A stretch of 42,482 nucleotides of DNA from a virus, in IMG/VR virus record IMGVR_UViG_3300011416_000019, positions 1 to 42,482 of that record; one strand, 5' to 3'. Both the position numbers and the translations under genes were made by a program. Below, piece after piece: positions 14,519 through 22,561 of this stretch (the stretch's first letter is position 1; each line of letters starts with the position of its first letter). The notes below the pieces were generated by a model. It had not been told where the DNA came from and made no database searches. It saw only the letters and a list, made by a program, of their open reading frames with translations.

Positions 14519-15610
14519 TTAATTCTTAAGCTCACCTTTAAAAGCAAGTATAGCGCGTTCCTTAGAGGATAACTTTCTCGAAGTGCCCATATTGTTCGTA
14601 AGGGTTTTATTTTGTGACTGCTTCTGAGCTTCCGGTGACTGTGGTTGCCCTGTCGCTTTAGCCGGTTCAGCTGGAGTTGCCGGCTTCAACCTTTGTTGAA
14701 TTTTCTTGATACGTGCGATTTTAGCGCCTTCTTCTACCAAGTAGTCTTCAACGGCCTGAGCAGCTTCTTCTACAGAGAGAAGTACGCCGTCAGCTTTAAA
14801 AGTCTTCTCGATCAGGTCTGTCACGTCTCTCTCGGAGCGCGTTTCCCTGATCGTTTCAAAATTGTCGTCTGCAGACACCAGGTTCTTAACCTCTCGATGG
14901 ATCTGCTGCACAGCTTGCTGGTACTGAGCTTGGGTAGCTTCATTAGCCAGCTTGCGCTGCTGTTCTAGCTCCGCCTTAACTGCTCTAGTCTCGGCGCGAA
15001 GCTCGTCAAATGCTTGATTCCTAACGATCTCTTCTGGATTTGGTTGATTTAAGAACAGGTTAGTGATCTGCTCGTATGACCATCCAGCATCTTGTAAAGT
15101 TTTGATTGGATCTTTAGCCAAGCGTTCCTTGATGCGGCTATTAAGCGCTTCGTCGGAGTATAAGGAAGTTTCCTTAGCCTTTGCAGCAGCTTCCTGAGCC
15201 TTGACTGCGTCTTCGCGAGCACGAATCTCTTGTGCTTTCGCTCTGATAGCTCGTTCTTTTCTAGCGAGCTGAGCGTAGTGCGCTGACAGCGGTTCAGAGG
15301 CTTTAGGATCAGCTTTCTTAGTTTCTCCTGTATCTGCAGGTGCTTGAGTCTGATCTGAAGTCTGTACATCTGTGTTAGCTTGTATCTCAGTCTGCTCAGA
15401 TTGAGTTCTAACAGCACCTAATTCTTCTGGGGATACTTGACTTGGGTTAGGCACTGGAGCTGAGTTCTGCGTAGCATGTTGGGACGCTTGAGGTGGCTTG
15501 GAGAGGTTATTCTCGAGCATCGTAATGGCACGATCTCTGGCAGAGCTGTTATTAGTCGTTGTCATGGTAACGGGTGAGCCCGCATTAGCGCGCCCTGGGG
15601 TGATCTTCAT
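14519..15610 (-). CDS. Scaffolding protein
   Basis: 363 residues, highly charged, with no Cys and no hydrophobic core. The N-terminal 110 residues are Gln/Pro/Thr-rich and disordered. Residues about 110-180 form an Ala/Lys/Glu/Arg coiled coil (LARKERAIRAKAQEIRARED). A second helical part, LRAETRAVKAELEQQRKLAN, follows at about 195-245. A basic C-terminus (RKLSSKERAILAFKGELKN) would contact the coat protein, as in P22- and phi29-type scaffolds. The place between portal and capsid genes supports this. It forms the internal core of the procapsid and is lost on packaging. Confidence 0.85.
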   Translation of the reverse strand: MKITPGRANAGSPVTMTTTNNSSARDRAITMLENNLSKPPQASQHATQNSAPVPNPSQVSPEELGAVRTQSEQTEIQANTDVQTSDQTQAPADTGETKKADPKASEPLSAHYAQLARKERAIRAKAQEIRAREDAVKAQEAAAKAKETSLYSDEALNSRIKERLAKDPIKTLQDAGWSYEQITNLFLNQPNPEEIVRNQAFDELRAETRAVKAELEQQRKLANEATQAQYQQAVQQIHREVKNLVSADDNFETIRETRSERDVTDLIEKTFKADGVLLSVEEAAQAVEDYLVEEGAKIARIKKIQQRLKPATPAEPAKATGQPQSPEAQKQSQNKTLTNNMGTSRKLSSKERAILAFKGELKN

Positions 15611-15686
15611 TTGATTTTTCCTTACTAGTTAGTTTATTTCTGTTAAGTAGTTATAATTACTACGGTTTTAACTTCAACTTAGAGTC

Positions 15687-17591
15687 TTACTGTGTAGGCA
15701 TTCCTTGGTTAGCATTAGGAATTAAGGGAGACGTTGGTAAAGCTTCTGGCATAGCTTGAGGCAGAATGTTTGTCTGTCCTGGTATTTGTGGTGGCTGTGC
15801 TGAAGACTTAAGTGCTTGAATCTGTTGGAAGAAAGTTCTAAGCATCTCTGCCTTTTCTTCTTCTAACTTAGCTGACATATACAGATTGTAATATTGAACT
15901 ACGAGTTCATTTGCGAGCTCTAAGTCCATGAATGGATCTGGTGGAGTATATCGACTATCTTCCACAATCTGGTCCAAAATCTGGAATATACGTTCTTCTG
16001 AAGCGTTAGCTAATTTTTCTATCTGGTCGAGATCTGGATAATCAAGTAGGCGTCGACCTTCTTTAATAGTAATCATTCCACTTTGAATCATCTCTGTGAT
16101 CTTCTGCATGCGACCGGCTGGGTCACGGGGGAGAGAAGACATGTTGAAGCACTGGATGATGAATGGATTCTTAAGTAACTTGATCTTAGGAAGATCTATT
16201 AACTTCGTACCATTCTTACCTGGGTAAATTGTCTGGTACTCACCTTGCTCTTCAGCGATATCCTTAGCCATATCGATGATGGCATAGGCTAAGTCGATAA
16301 ATACGTTATCGTACTTGCGCGAGAGTGACGCAAAACGGTCTGAAGAGATGTCATCATAACTTCTGATGGCTTCGCCTGAGTTAAGTCCTGCTGGCTTCTG
16401 ACTCGTAGCCTGAAGTGCTGATACGCCTGATTGTTGGTAGCCGTAGTCTATTAGACGCTGTAACTGGGCGTAGAGTTCTTGAGGTACGCATTGTGCAACT
16501 TCGTAGCTTGGTTTGGTGCCTGAGTACGTAACGATTGTGCCGATGTCGTTGTTATGATGAGCTTTTACGACTTTAGAGCCCATCTCTTGGAACACTCTTG
16601 GAACACCTACGAGCTTGATAGCTCTAGAGATGGTAAACAGGAGAGAATTGATCTCCATCTGAGTTCCCATGAGCTGTTCTGCTAGCCCTTGAGACCAGAA
16701 ACCTAAGAGACGCGGTGAGAAGTGTAAGAAGATAAAAGGAAACTTCTGTTTCGTCCACTCTTCATCAAAAATGATTCCTGCTGAGCATGCAATTGTATGT
16801 CTTCCGTCACCTGAGTCGGGTCCTGACGGTAATCTCCAGCCTTCTACGACCATAACTAGGTCGGAGACTGTCTTGGATGAATCAGCTGAGTTATCTGGAT
16901 ATGCTTTATCTGCTTTTAATAAGATCTGCTTATACTTAGGGAACTTGTCCATGAGTACCGCTCTATCGACTAACTTGAGCTGGTAGACCTGTCTTGGCTC
17001 ACCGTAGATGCCTTCGTTTGGATCGATTAGAAGCTCTGTTAATAATACGCGATCCAGCCCTACCTTATGATCGTCAGTCTCGTAGACTTTCAGACATCCT
17101 GTGCCTTCTACTAAGGCATCTCGCAGCATAATGGCTGCCTTCTCATATGTTTTAGTTTGGTAGAACTCGCCTAGAATGAAATTATTGAGCTTTTTGGCTA
17201 AGTTACGTTCTTTATAGTCACCGTTATCTGTGAGGAATACTGGAGCTGGTCTGCTCTGCGATATGCGTGAGATAAGTGTGTCGATGGCGGACTGGATCAA
17301 GTTGAAGGTTGGTCTATCAGATGGTAAACCGTTATTTTGGTCCATCTTCGACGTGTTAGAGCCGATAAAGTTGTACAGAGACATGTTGCCGTATAAGCGC
17401 GCGTATATTGCAGCTTGTCGGTAACGAAAGCTCTGCGATTCCTTTAAGAATGCTGCTGTCGTTAAGAGCTGTTCTGCTAGCTCTGCATCGTCCTTAGCAA
17501 GCCACCACTGTGCCATCTGGCTGGCATCTTTTTGCATCTTCGTGCGCATGGTGACTGAGTTGCTAGGTTTTGGCGACGGCGTAACTCTCAT
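15687..17591 (-). CDS. Portal protein
   Basis: 634 residues, within the range of podovirus-type portals. Segments typical of portals: WWLAKDDAELAEQLLTTAAF, RQAAIYARLYGNMSLYNF, RPTFNLIQSAIDTLISRISQ, YEKAAIMLRDALVEGTGCLK, LLIDPNEGIYGEPRQVYQ, and a central wing/stem region with LMGTQMEINSLLFTISRAIK, SGVSALQATSQKPAGLNSGE and RSYDDISSDRFASLSRKYDN. The C-terminus is a Pro/Gln-rich tail. It forms the dodecameric DNA channel at one capsid vertex, where the terminase docks. Its start overlaps the upstream stop (TAATG). Confidence 0.92.
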   Translation of the reverse strand: MRVTPSPKPSNSVTMRTKMQKDASQMAQWWLAKDDAELAEQLLTTAAFLKESQSFRYRQAAIYARLYGNMSLYNFIGSNTSKMDQNNGLPSDRPTFNLIQSAIDTLISRISQSRPAPVFLTDNGDYKERNLAKKLNNFILGEFYQTKTYEKAAIMLRDALVEGTGCLKVYETDDHKVGLDRVLLTELLIDPNEGIYGEPRQVYQLKLVDRAVLMDKFPKYKQILLKADKAYPDNSADSSKTVSDLVMVVEGWRLPSGPDSGDGRHTIACSAGIIFDEEWTKQKFPFIFLHFSPRLLGFWSQGLAEQLMGTQMEINSLLFTISRAIKLVGVPRVFQEMGSKVVKAHHNNDIGTIVTYSGTKPSYEVAQCVPQELYAQLQRLIDYGYQQSGVSALQATSQKPAGLNSGEAIRSYDDISSDRFASLSRKYDNVFIDLAYAIIDMAKDIAEEQGEYQTIYPGKNGTKLIDLPKIKLLKNPFIIQCFNMSSLPRDPAGRMQKITEMIQSGMITIKEGRRLLDYPDLDQIEKLANASEERIFQILDQIVEDSRYTPPDPFMDLELANELVVQYYNLYMSAKLEEEKAEMLRTFFQQIQALKSSAQPPQIPGQTNILPQAMPEALPTSPLIPNANQGMPTQ

Positions 17592-17851
17592 TATTCAGTC
17601 TCTTTGTGTAATCCAGCGTTGGCTTCAGGAATTGATCCCACACTCCAAAAAAGCAATTCATCTTCAGTTGGGCTGTCGGTATCAACTCGTCCCTGAACGT
17701 CGTTTTTAGAGGCTTTTGATGCCTTATATTGGGACATTGGAGCCTCTTCCGAGAGAGTGAGCTCGATGTTATCGATCTTGATCGTCTTCACACCGGTCTT
17801 ACGGCATAGGGCTATGATGCCTTTGAGTTTCTTGAGATCAGGCAAGTCCAT
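17591..17851 (-). CDS. Conserved small packaging-region protein
   Basis: 86 residues. DLKKLKGIIALCRKTGVKTI, then IKIDNIELTLSE, and later DELLFWSVGS, form a compact pattern seen in small genes directly before portal genes in many uncultured phages. The linker between these parts is polar and likely disordered. TAATG overlap with the portal start implies coupled translation. A virion or packaging accessory role is inferred from position only. Confidence 0.65.
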   Translation of the reverse strand: MDLPDLKKLKGIIALCRKTGVKTIKIDNIELTLSEEAPMSQYKASKASKNDVQGRVDTDSPTEDELLFWSVGSIPEANAGLHKETE

Positions 17852-17856
17852 TAGGA

Positions 17857-18984
17857 TTACCGCCTTTTATACATGATCTTTCGACGAAGCTGTTCAACCA
17901 TATCGTGCTTGTCGCTCTCGATGTCGTCATCGTGTTCGTTAGAATCGCGGGGTTGGTCGCTTAGTTGGTCAAGATCATATAATTCTTTTAAAACTGCTTC
18001 TTCATTGTCATAGTCATATGGACTAGGACGAGCCGGCATTTCGCGCCCATTCTCTTGGATGTCTGCCATCCCGTCTTCTATGATCCCGCCTTTTGCCATC
18101 ATCTTACGTCTGCGCATCACTGCGCCGGAGATGGAGTCGTCGGCATTATCTGCATCAGCCAGTGGGTCTAGCTCAACTCTTCCGCCGTCGGCATAAGCTG
18201 GGCGTCCGTTATTATGCTGATGTTCCATATCTAATGGATTTGAATTCTCGTCATCAGCGAACAGCTCGTCTCTCCATAGTTCAGGCTGTTCTCCATGAAT
18301 AGTCGACGATAAATTGCGTTGCATATCAGCTTCGTCGCGACGCTCTTCAAGCTCTTGGCCATGATCGTCGGGCTCCATGTCGATCATACCGCCCTTAGCG
18401 AACCGTCCTAATGGACTTTGAACCTTCTTCATGCCTGGAGCTGCCATGTCTTCTGAGTACTGGTCTTCTATAGCGCGCTCATAGGGAGCTCTTCGGTTAT
18501 TATGCTGCTTGCTCATGTCTGACACAGAGTTGCCTGAACTCTTAGCGTTGATCTCGTCGTAGCTCTTCTTAGGCTGAGCGCGGTCGCTCTCTGGGTACTC
18601 GGAGTCGATGCGATGAGAATCATCTTCTAACTCAGCTTGGTAGCGGCGATCAAATGAGTCTGAGCCTAACTGCTTAGGACGAACTTCACGTGCTGGGGAG
18701 GGACGCTGAGCCTGCTTGATGGTAGGATTGTCGTCCCACTTGTCGTTAGGCAATGATTTCTTTGCAGAATTTCTACGAACCATAGCCGCGTCATTATTAC
18801 GATCTTCAGGCATAGGACGGCTCTGATTAACCATACCGCCGTTGGCCATACGTTTCTTTTTGCGGGACTGACGTTGTACATCATAAGCAATCGCTAAGCT
18901 TTGATCTTGTGGTTTACCGGATTGCATTTCCGCTTCAACGTTATGGCTAAAAGCTTTTTTTGAGCTCTTCTTAATTAAGGGCAT
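17857..18984 (-). CDS. Disordered phage protein with IKKSSKKAFSHNV motif
   Basis: 375 residues. The N-terminus (MPLIKKSSKKAFSHNVEAEM, then QSGKPQDQSLAIAYDVQRQS) is a very common phage-encoded motif that also occurs as a small standalone protein. The rest is almost wholly hydrophilic and repetitive, with recurring MANGGMV, AKGGMI, ADGGRVE and AKGGII boxes spaced by Asp/Glu/Arg-rich linkers. This suggests short recognition elements on a flexible chain. It is encoded between terminase and portal genes. It may be a scaffold-like or internal virion protein; no direct evidence. Confidence 0.65.
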   Translation of the reverse strand: MPLIKKSSKKAFSHNVEAEMQSGKPQDQSLAIAYDVQRQSRKKKRMANGGMVNQSRPMPEDRNNDAAMVRRNSAKKSLPNDKWDDNPTIKQAQRPSPAREVRPKQLGSDSFDRRYQAELEDDSHRIDSEYPESDRAQPKKSYDEINAKSSGNSVSDMSKQHNNRRAPYERAIEDQYSEDMAAPGMKKVQSPLGRFAKGGMIDMEPDDHGQELEERRDEADMQRNLSSTIHGEQPELWRDELFADDENSNPLDMEHQHNNGRPAYADGGRVELDPLADADNADDSISGAVMRRRKMMAKGGIIEDGMADIQENGREMPARPSPYDYDNEEAVLKELYDLDQLSDQPRDSNEHDDDIESDKHDMVEQLRRKIMYKRR

Positions 18985-18990
18985 TGTAGA

Positions 18991-19242
18991 TTATTCCTCA
19001 TTCTCGTTAATGTGCGGTCCTTCGACGTGGGGCTCACTGTCGAGTATCTCGAAAGCTGCGCGGATAGCAGCAGCTAACTCTCTAGAATCTTTAGAATTTA
19101 TGGCGCGAATGATGTCGTCTGCGCAGGCTTCTAGACCTTGATCTTCAGCAGCTTGTTCGTTTTGTTCGGCGAATCCGCCATCTGGCTTTCGCTCAGAGAT
19201 CATAATTCCAGCTTGGCGCTTAGGTTTAAGAAATGGTAGCAA
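18991..19242 (-). CDS. Small acidic packaging-region protein, TTG start
   Basis: 83 residues. I chose the TTG at 19242 because GGAGG lies 8 bases upstream of it; an ATG 42 bases further upstream has no site and would add unrelated hydrophobic sequence. The product begins (M)LPFLKPKRQAGIMISERKPD and contains LEACADDIIRAINSKDSREL, then AAAIRAAFEILDSEPHVEGP, a helical pair that I recognise from small proteins next to terminase genes. Function unknown. Confidence 0.65.
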   Translation of the reverse strand: MLPFLKPKRQAGIMISERKPDGGFAEQNEQAAEDQGLEACADDIIRAINSKDSRELAAAIRAAFEILDSEPHVEGPHINENEE

Positions 19243-19319
19243 AGGTAAAGACCTCCAAAAGGGGTAGGAGAAGCACTTCAACAATGTTAGATTGTTCTAA
19301 TATTTGGAGATTTTATTGA

Positions 19320-20837
19320 TTATTCTTTAAAATCAGGCCAGATTTTTAGAGATTCCTGCTCGTTCTGCAATCCTTCGAGCTCAGCCTGAAACATGCCGTC
19401 TTCTATAGCCTCAGCCCACTCCTTTGAGCCTATGGGGTGTTTCTTCATAGGTTCCTGATAAGTATACGCTGGCGACTCTTTAAATGCGTATAGAACTGCG
19501 TCGATTATGTCTGAGTGATACTTGTCTGATACCTTGATCTTGTCAGGTCTAGACTTATCCCAATCAATCTCAACGAGTAAGCTATCTTGAGCAAACTTAG
19601 AGGTGTGCTTAGCTTTGAACCTGCTAGTCTTTAAGGCGTCGTTCAAGAAAGCTACGTTCTCCTGCTTACGCATCTTATCGGCTGGGTGAAGCGGCAAAGC
19701 ATGTCGCCTACGCATCTCTTCTGCCATCTTCTTACCAAGGCCGCCTTCGTCTATCACCATTTTATCGATAGTATATTTCTTTTGAAGGTATTGAATCTGA
19801 GTCACTAGGTCGCTCATATCTTGCTTGTCTGTAACAATCTCTTCGACGAGATAAACGCACTTACTGCCTTCTTCCCACGCGAGAAGGGCTAGAGCATCTG
19901 CGTCATTAAATCCTAAGTCGATGCCTAAGATGTAATGCCATTGTTTACGGGCGTCTAACTGATCGTAGTGGTTAAGCTTAGCGTTATACTTTATCCAAAG
20001 AGAATTAGAGTCTAATACCCACTTACCGAAGAACTCTCGTTGTATGGATGGGTCTGTAATAGGAACTCCGCGCATCTTAAGAGCGCGCTTGAGTACCTGA
20101 TCGTGAGTCTTATTGGATTTTAATGCGATGTGAGGATTGTCAAAAAAAGTCCAATGATAAGAAACCCAGTTAAAGTCCGCATCGTCCTCACTGTCTTCCA
20201 TGACGATATCTGATGTCTTCTTAGCCGCGCCTGAGACCTCTGCGAAGTAGCCAGCTGGCACTGGTCCGGGAGTGCCTATTAGAATTAAGCTACCGTCGTA
20301 GTCCATCAAAGCAGGCACTAGTACGTCATCGATAAGTTCTTTTATGTGCGTTCTAAAAGACTGACACTCGTCTATGTATACCTTCTTTAAAGCTAAGCCG
20401 CGAAACTTCTCGATCTCTGATGAGTCCTTAGCGCCTGTACAGTAGATTACCGCTTTGTTTGGAAATGTCATGGACAGTTCCATAAGATCTTCTGTGCCGC
20501 CTAAAGCGTATCTTTCGTTGATCTTCTTTAGCTCTGGCCATAAGATCTTCTTCGCGCTAGTTCTGGCTAAGGTAATGTATAAGCACACCGTGTCGGGGTT
20601 GTTAAGAGCCGTGTTTATTAAGTCAGCAGCGCATGCTACAGTTTTGCCTGCACGACGGCTGCATACTGCTACTTTAAATGGACGTGGGTCTTCAACAAAC
20701 TTTAGTTGTTTATCAAATAAAAAGTCGCTTAATTTAAACGGCCCTTTAGGGGTATCAGGAACGGTTTTACCGTAGAAGCCATTAGCATCTTTTTGTCCTG
20801 ATGGTCCAGGCTTTGGGCCTTGGACTATCTTTCGCAT
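19320..20837 (-). CDS. terL: Terminase large subunit
   Basis: 505 residues. The ATPase domain has Walker A CSRRAGKT (59-66), Walker B KKVYIDECQSF (about 152-162) and the coupling motif LILIGTPGPVPAGYF. The C-terminal RNase H-like nuclease domain has its metal-binding Asp in YILGIDLGFNDADALALL, a second acidic site in MVIDEGGLGKKM, and a last one in HSDIIDAVLYAFK. All three nuclease acidic motifs are present, so it is probably active. It cuts concatemeric DNA and pumps it through the portal. The upstream gene overlaps it as TAATG. Confidence 0.95.
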   Translation of the reverse strand: MRKIVQGPKPGPSGQKDANGFYGKTVPDTPKGPFKLSDFLFDKQLKFVEDPRPFKVAVCSRRAGKTVACAADLINTALNNPDTVCLYITLARTSAKKILWPELKKINERYALGGTEDLMELSMTFPNKAVIYCTGAKDSSEIEKFRGLALKKVYIDECQSFRTHIKELIDDVLVPALMDYDGSLILIGTPGPVPAGYFAEVSGAAKKTSDIVMEDSEDDADFNWVSYHWTFFDNPHIALKSNKTHDQVLKRALKMRGVPITDPSIQREFFGKWVLDSNSLWIKYNAKLNHYDQLDARKQWHYILGIDLGFNDADALALLAWEEGSKCVYLVEEIVTDKQDMSDLVTQIQYLQKKYTIDKMVIDEGGLGKKMAEEMRRRHALPLHPADKMRKQENVAFLNDALKTSRFKAKHTSKFAQDSLLVEIDWDKSRPDKIKVSDKYHSDIIDAVLYAFKESPAYTYQEPMKKHPIGSKEWAEAIEDGMFQAELEGLQNEQESLKIWPDFKE

Positions 20838-21091
20838 TACGCGGCTTCTGACTTAGTCGCTGCCGGATTTGAAGGTTCGTCGTAAACGAAGACTTGTACG
20901 TTCATCATGGGAATAGCCGCTTCTACGCGCTTATTCCCATTTCGAGCTACGAGGATGAGATTAGTTCCACCGTCGTACATAGCGAAGTCTACGATAGTTT
21001 TATTCAAAGGGGGTAAAGTTGATCCAAGACCGCCGATACCTGGGATAAAGGCATCGAGACCTTGTAACTTAGCATAGCTAATTTTTCTCAT
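20837..21091 (-). CDS. Small protein upstream of terminase
   Basis: 84 residues, coupled on both sides by TAATG overlaps. LQGLDAFIPGIGGLGSTLPP, then VDFAMYDGGTNLILVARNGN and RVEAAIPMMNVQVFVYDE, predict a small beta-barrel with a loose Ala-rich end. No family recognised; the tight coupling to the large terminase suggests a packaging accessory role. Confidence 0.55.
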   Translation of the reverse strand: MRKISYAKLQGLDAFIPGIGGLGSTLPPLNKTIVDFAMYDGGTNLILVARNGNKRVEAAIPMMNVQVFVYDEPSNPAATKSEAA

Positions 21092-21318
21092 TATTGTGAC
21101 TCCTTAGACTCGGTTGCAGGCTGTGCTTTCGCTTCATCTTCAGCCTTTTTTGAATTTGCTGCTTCAAGATTAAGATTTCTTAACGTTTCATTATGAAGAC
21201 GTAAATCAGTTTCAAGAGTGTTAATTTGGTACTGGAGATGACCAGCTTGCATACATACTCGTTGATATTCGCGTGTAATTTCATCTATTTTACGGACAGG
21301 TTTAATTTCTTCAGACAT
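21091..21318 (-). CDS. Small coiled-coil protein
   Basis: 75 residues from the ATG at 21318, which has AGGAG at 7-base spacing; the frame is open further upstream but overlaps the GNAT-like gene. It is almost entirely one helix with heptads (VCMQAGHLQYQINTLETDLR, LHNETLRNLNLEAANSKKAE), so it should form a coiled coil. The tail is Ala/Glu/Lys-rich. It is followed by a TAATG overlap with the 84-residue gene. Confidence 0.6.
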   Translation of the reverse strand: MSEEIKPVRKIDEITREYQRVCMQAGHLQYQINTLETDLRLHNETLRNLNLEAANSKKAEDEAKAQPATESKESQ

Positions 21319-21328
21319 TAGTATACTC

Positions 21329-21742
21329 CTAATATAGGTTAAACGGGTTGAACGTAACATCAGGGTATTTCCTAAGAATACTACGGCCCGTATCCGTAAT
21401 ATGTGAAACAACCTTGATATCTTGTGGAACAAGACTTTTTGCAATACCAATCTTTCGCCAAGCTTTTTTCACAAAAGTGAAATGAAGTCTGCCGTTAGAA
21501 TAAACGCTGTATCCTAATATAACACTGGGTTCTTCTTTGAGACATGCGACTTTAATGATGGTGTCTGCACTAGCTAATAGAACTTTAATGGCTTTTTGAT
21601 ACTCAGCGAAATAAATCTTAGCGTCGATTAATAAAAACCAGGAATTACCGTAGCGCAAACCTCTTAGCCACGTCGCTAAGATGAAAACGTTATCGTCTTC
21701 TACGCCATCTCTGACTTCTATTAATTCGTTCTTACTTAGCAT
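21329..21742 (-). CDS. GNAT-like phage protein
   Basis: 137 residues. DDNVFILATWLRGLRYGNSW, then a central VACLKEEPSVILGYSVYSNG and LHFTFVKKAWRKIGIAKSLV, recall an acetyltransferase core: a beta-strand reporting substrate, the strand before the AcCoA loop, and an R/K-x-x-GIAKSL pyrophosphate-binding-like turn. It is shorter than classical GNATs. This family recurs immediately before terminase genes in uncultured phages; its substrate is not known. It overlaps the upstream HTH-like gene by 11 bases. Confidence 0.65.
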   Translation of the reverse strand: MLSKNELIEVRDGVEDDNVFILATWLRGLRYGNSWFLLIDAKIYFAEYQKAIKVLLASADTIIKVACLKEEPSVILGYSVYSNGRLHFTFVKKAWRKIGIAKSLVPQDIKVVSHITDTGRSILRKYPDVTFNPFNLY

Positions 21743-22109
21743 TTTCTTCCAGCATCTTTTTTGCTAACTTCTTTATTACTTGATTAACTTTAAGTAATGA
21801 AGCCCCTTTAGCCTTCTTACTTTTTAATAACTTTATAATATTCCTGATGCTTATACCTTGAGAGTGATGCGTCCAGATAAATTTTTCGTACTCATTGCAA
21901 AATTCATTGTCATACAAAAACCGACCGGCGAGTCTGTAGTAAATCTCTCTAGCTTCGAAGATCGCTTTGTCGTAGTTATGCTTAAATGCAGACGAAGCCC
22001 ATTGTTTTAAATTTTGTTCGTCTTGTTCAATATCGTTAAAGCCTTCATCTTTAAGCTTTCCATACCACTCGTCTTTAAGATCTTGAAATTCTTTACTTTT
22101 GCGGTCCAT
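21732..22109 (-). CDS. Possible small terminase subunit / HTH protein
   Basis: 125 residues, all-helical and basic. The N-terminus is an acidic coiled segment (DLKDEWYGKLKDEGFNDIEQ). The C-terminal half, FIWTHHSQGISIRNIIKLLK, then GASLLKVNQVIKKLAKKML, reads as a helix-turn-helix with a second recognition-type helix, as in DNA-binding small terminases. It lies four genes before the large terminase. The assignment is by context and pattern; a transcription regulator is an alternative. Confidence 0.45.
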   Translation of the reverse strand: MDRKSKEFQDLKDEWYGKLKDEGFNDIEQDEQNLKQWASSAFKHNYDKAIFEAREIYYRLAGRFLYDNEFCNEYEKFIWTHHSQGISIRNIIKLLKSKKAKGASLLKVNQVIKKLAKKMLEENAK

Positions 22110-22443
22110 TTGCTGCCAAATTTTTCTGCGCTTCTATTTCAGCAGCTTTTTGTCTCTCTTTAATATCATGAAATGTTTGACCAGCAACCTGCTTTGCAGC
22201 TCCTGCTTTAAGCGTGAGAGCAAAGTAAAGTTTAGACTTATATGCAGTCTGTGGACCAAGATGCATTACAACCGATGCGAGAGCAAATCTGATAGAATCC
22301 TTATCAGCCGTAGGAAGCTGATAAGTCTGTTCAATGTCAGATGCCCATGCTTCGAATGCGGCGACTCCATTAGGTAATGCTGATGGTAATAGTCCGGCAA
22401 TCTGCTTTAAAATTCTCTTTACTTTTAATACGATAGCTTTCAT
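22093..22443 (-). CDS. Conserved hypothetical phage protein, first gene of the head operon
   Basis: 116 residues. LLPSALPNGVAAFEAWASDI, then LPTADKDSIRFALASVVMHL and TAYKSKLYFALTLKAGAAKQ, form an all-helical pattern shared with small genes that open the packaging module in many uncultured phages. It has no catalytic motif and no membrane segment. It overlaps the HTH-like gene by 17 bases. An AAAGGAAAC site precedes the ATG. It follows the candidate promoter region at 22.5 kb. Confidence 0.6.
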   Translation of the reverse strand: MKAIVLKVKRILKQIAGLLPSALPNGVAAFEAWASDIEQTYQLPTADKDSIRFALASVVMHLGPQTAYKSKLYFALTLKAGAAKQVAGQTFHDIKERQKAAEIEAQKNLAANGPQK

Positions 22444-22479
22444 TAAATGTTTCCTTTAACAGTGAAAAGTTATATTAAT

Positions 22480-22551
22480 AGAGTAGGTCAAAAATGACAT
22501 ATTGTCAATACTATTTTTTTATAATATAAAAAATAAATCTTTACGTTCTAA
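22480..22551 (-). promoter_or_regulatory. Candidate promoter region for the packaging/head operon
   Basis: The 118-base gap between DNA polymerase and head genes is very AT-rich. On the minus strand TTAGAA (22551-22546), 17 bases, TATATT (22528-22523) is a reasonable sigma70 candidate. TTGACA (22508-22503) follows with only a poor -10, TACTCT. A 19-bp all-AT palindrome, TTTTTTATA/TATAAAAAA around one A (22515-22533), overlaps the first -10. GTCA-TTTT-TGAC lies just downstream of TTGACA. Confidence 0.45.
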
Positions 22552-22561
22552 GTAATTGATT

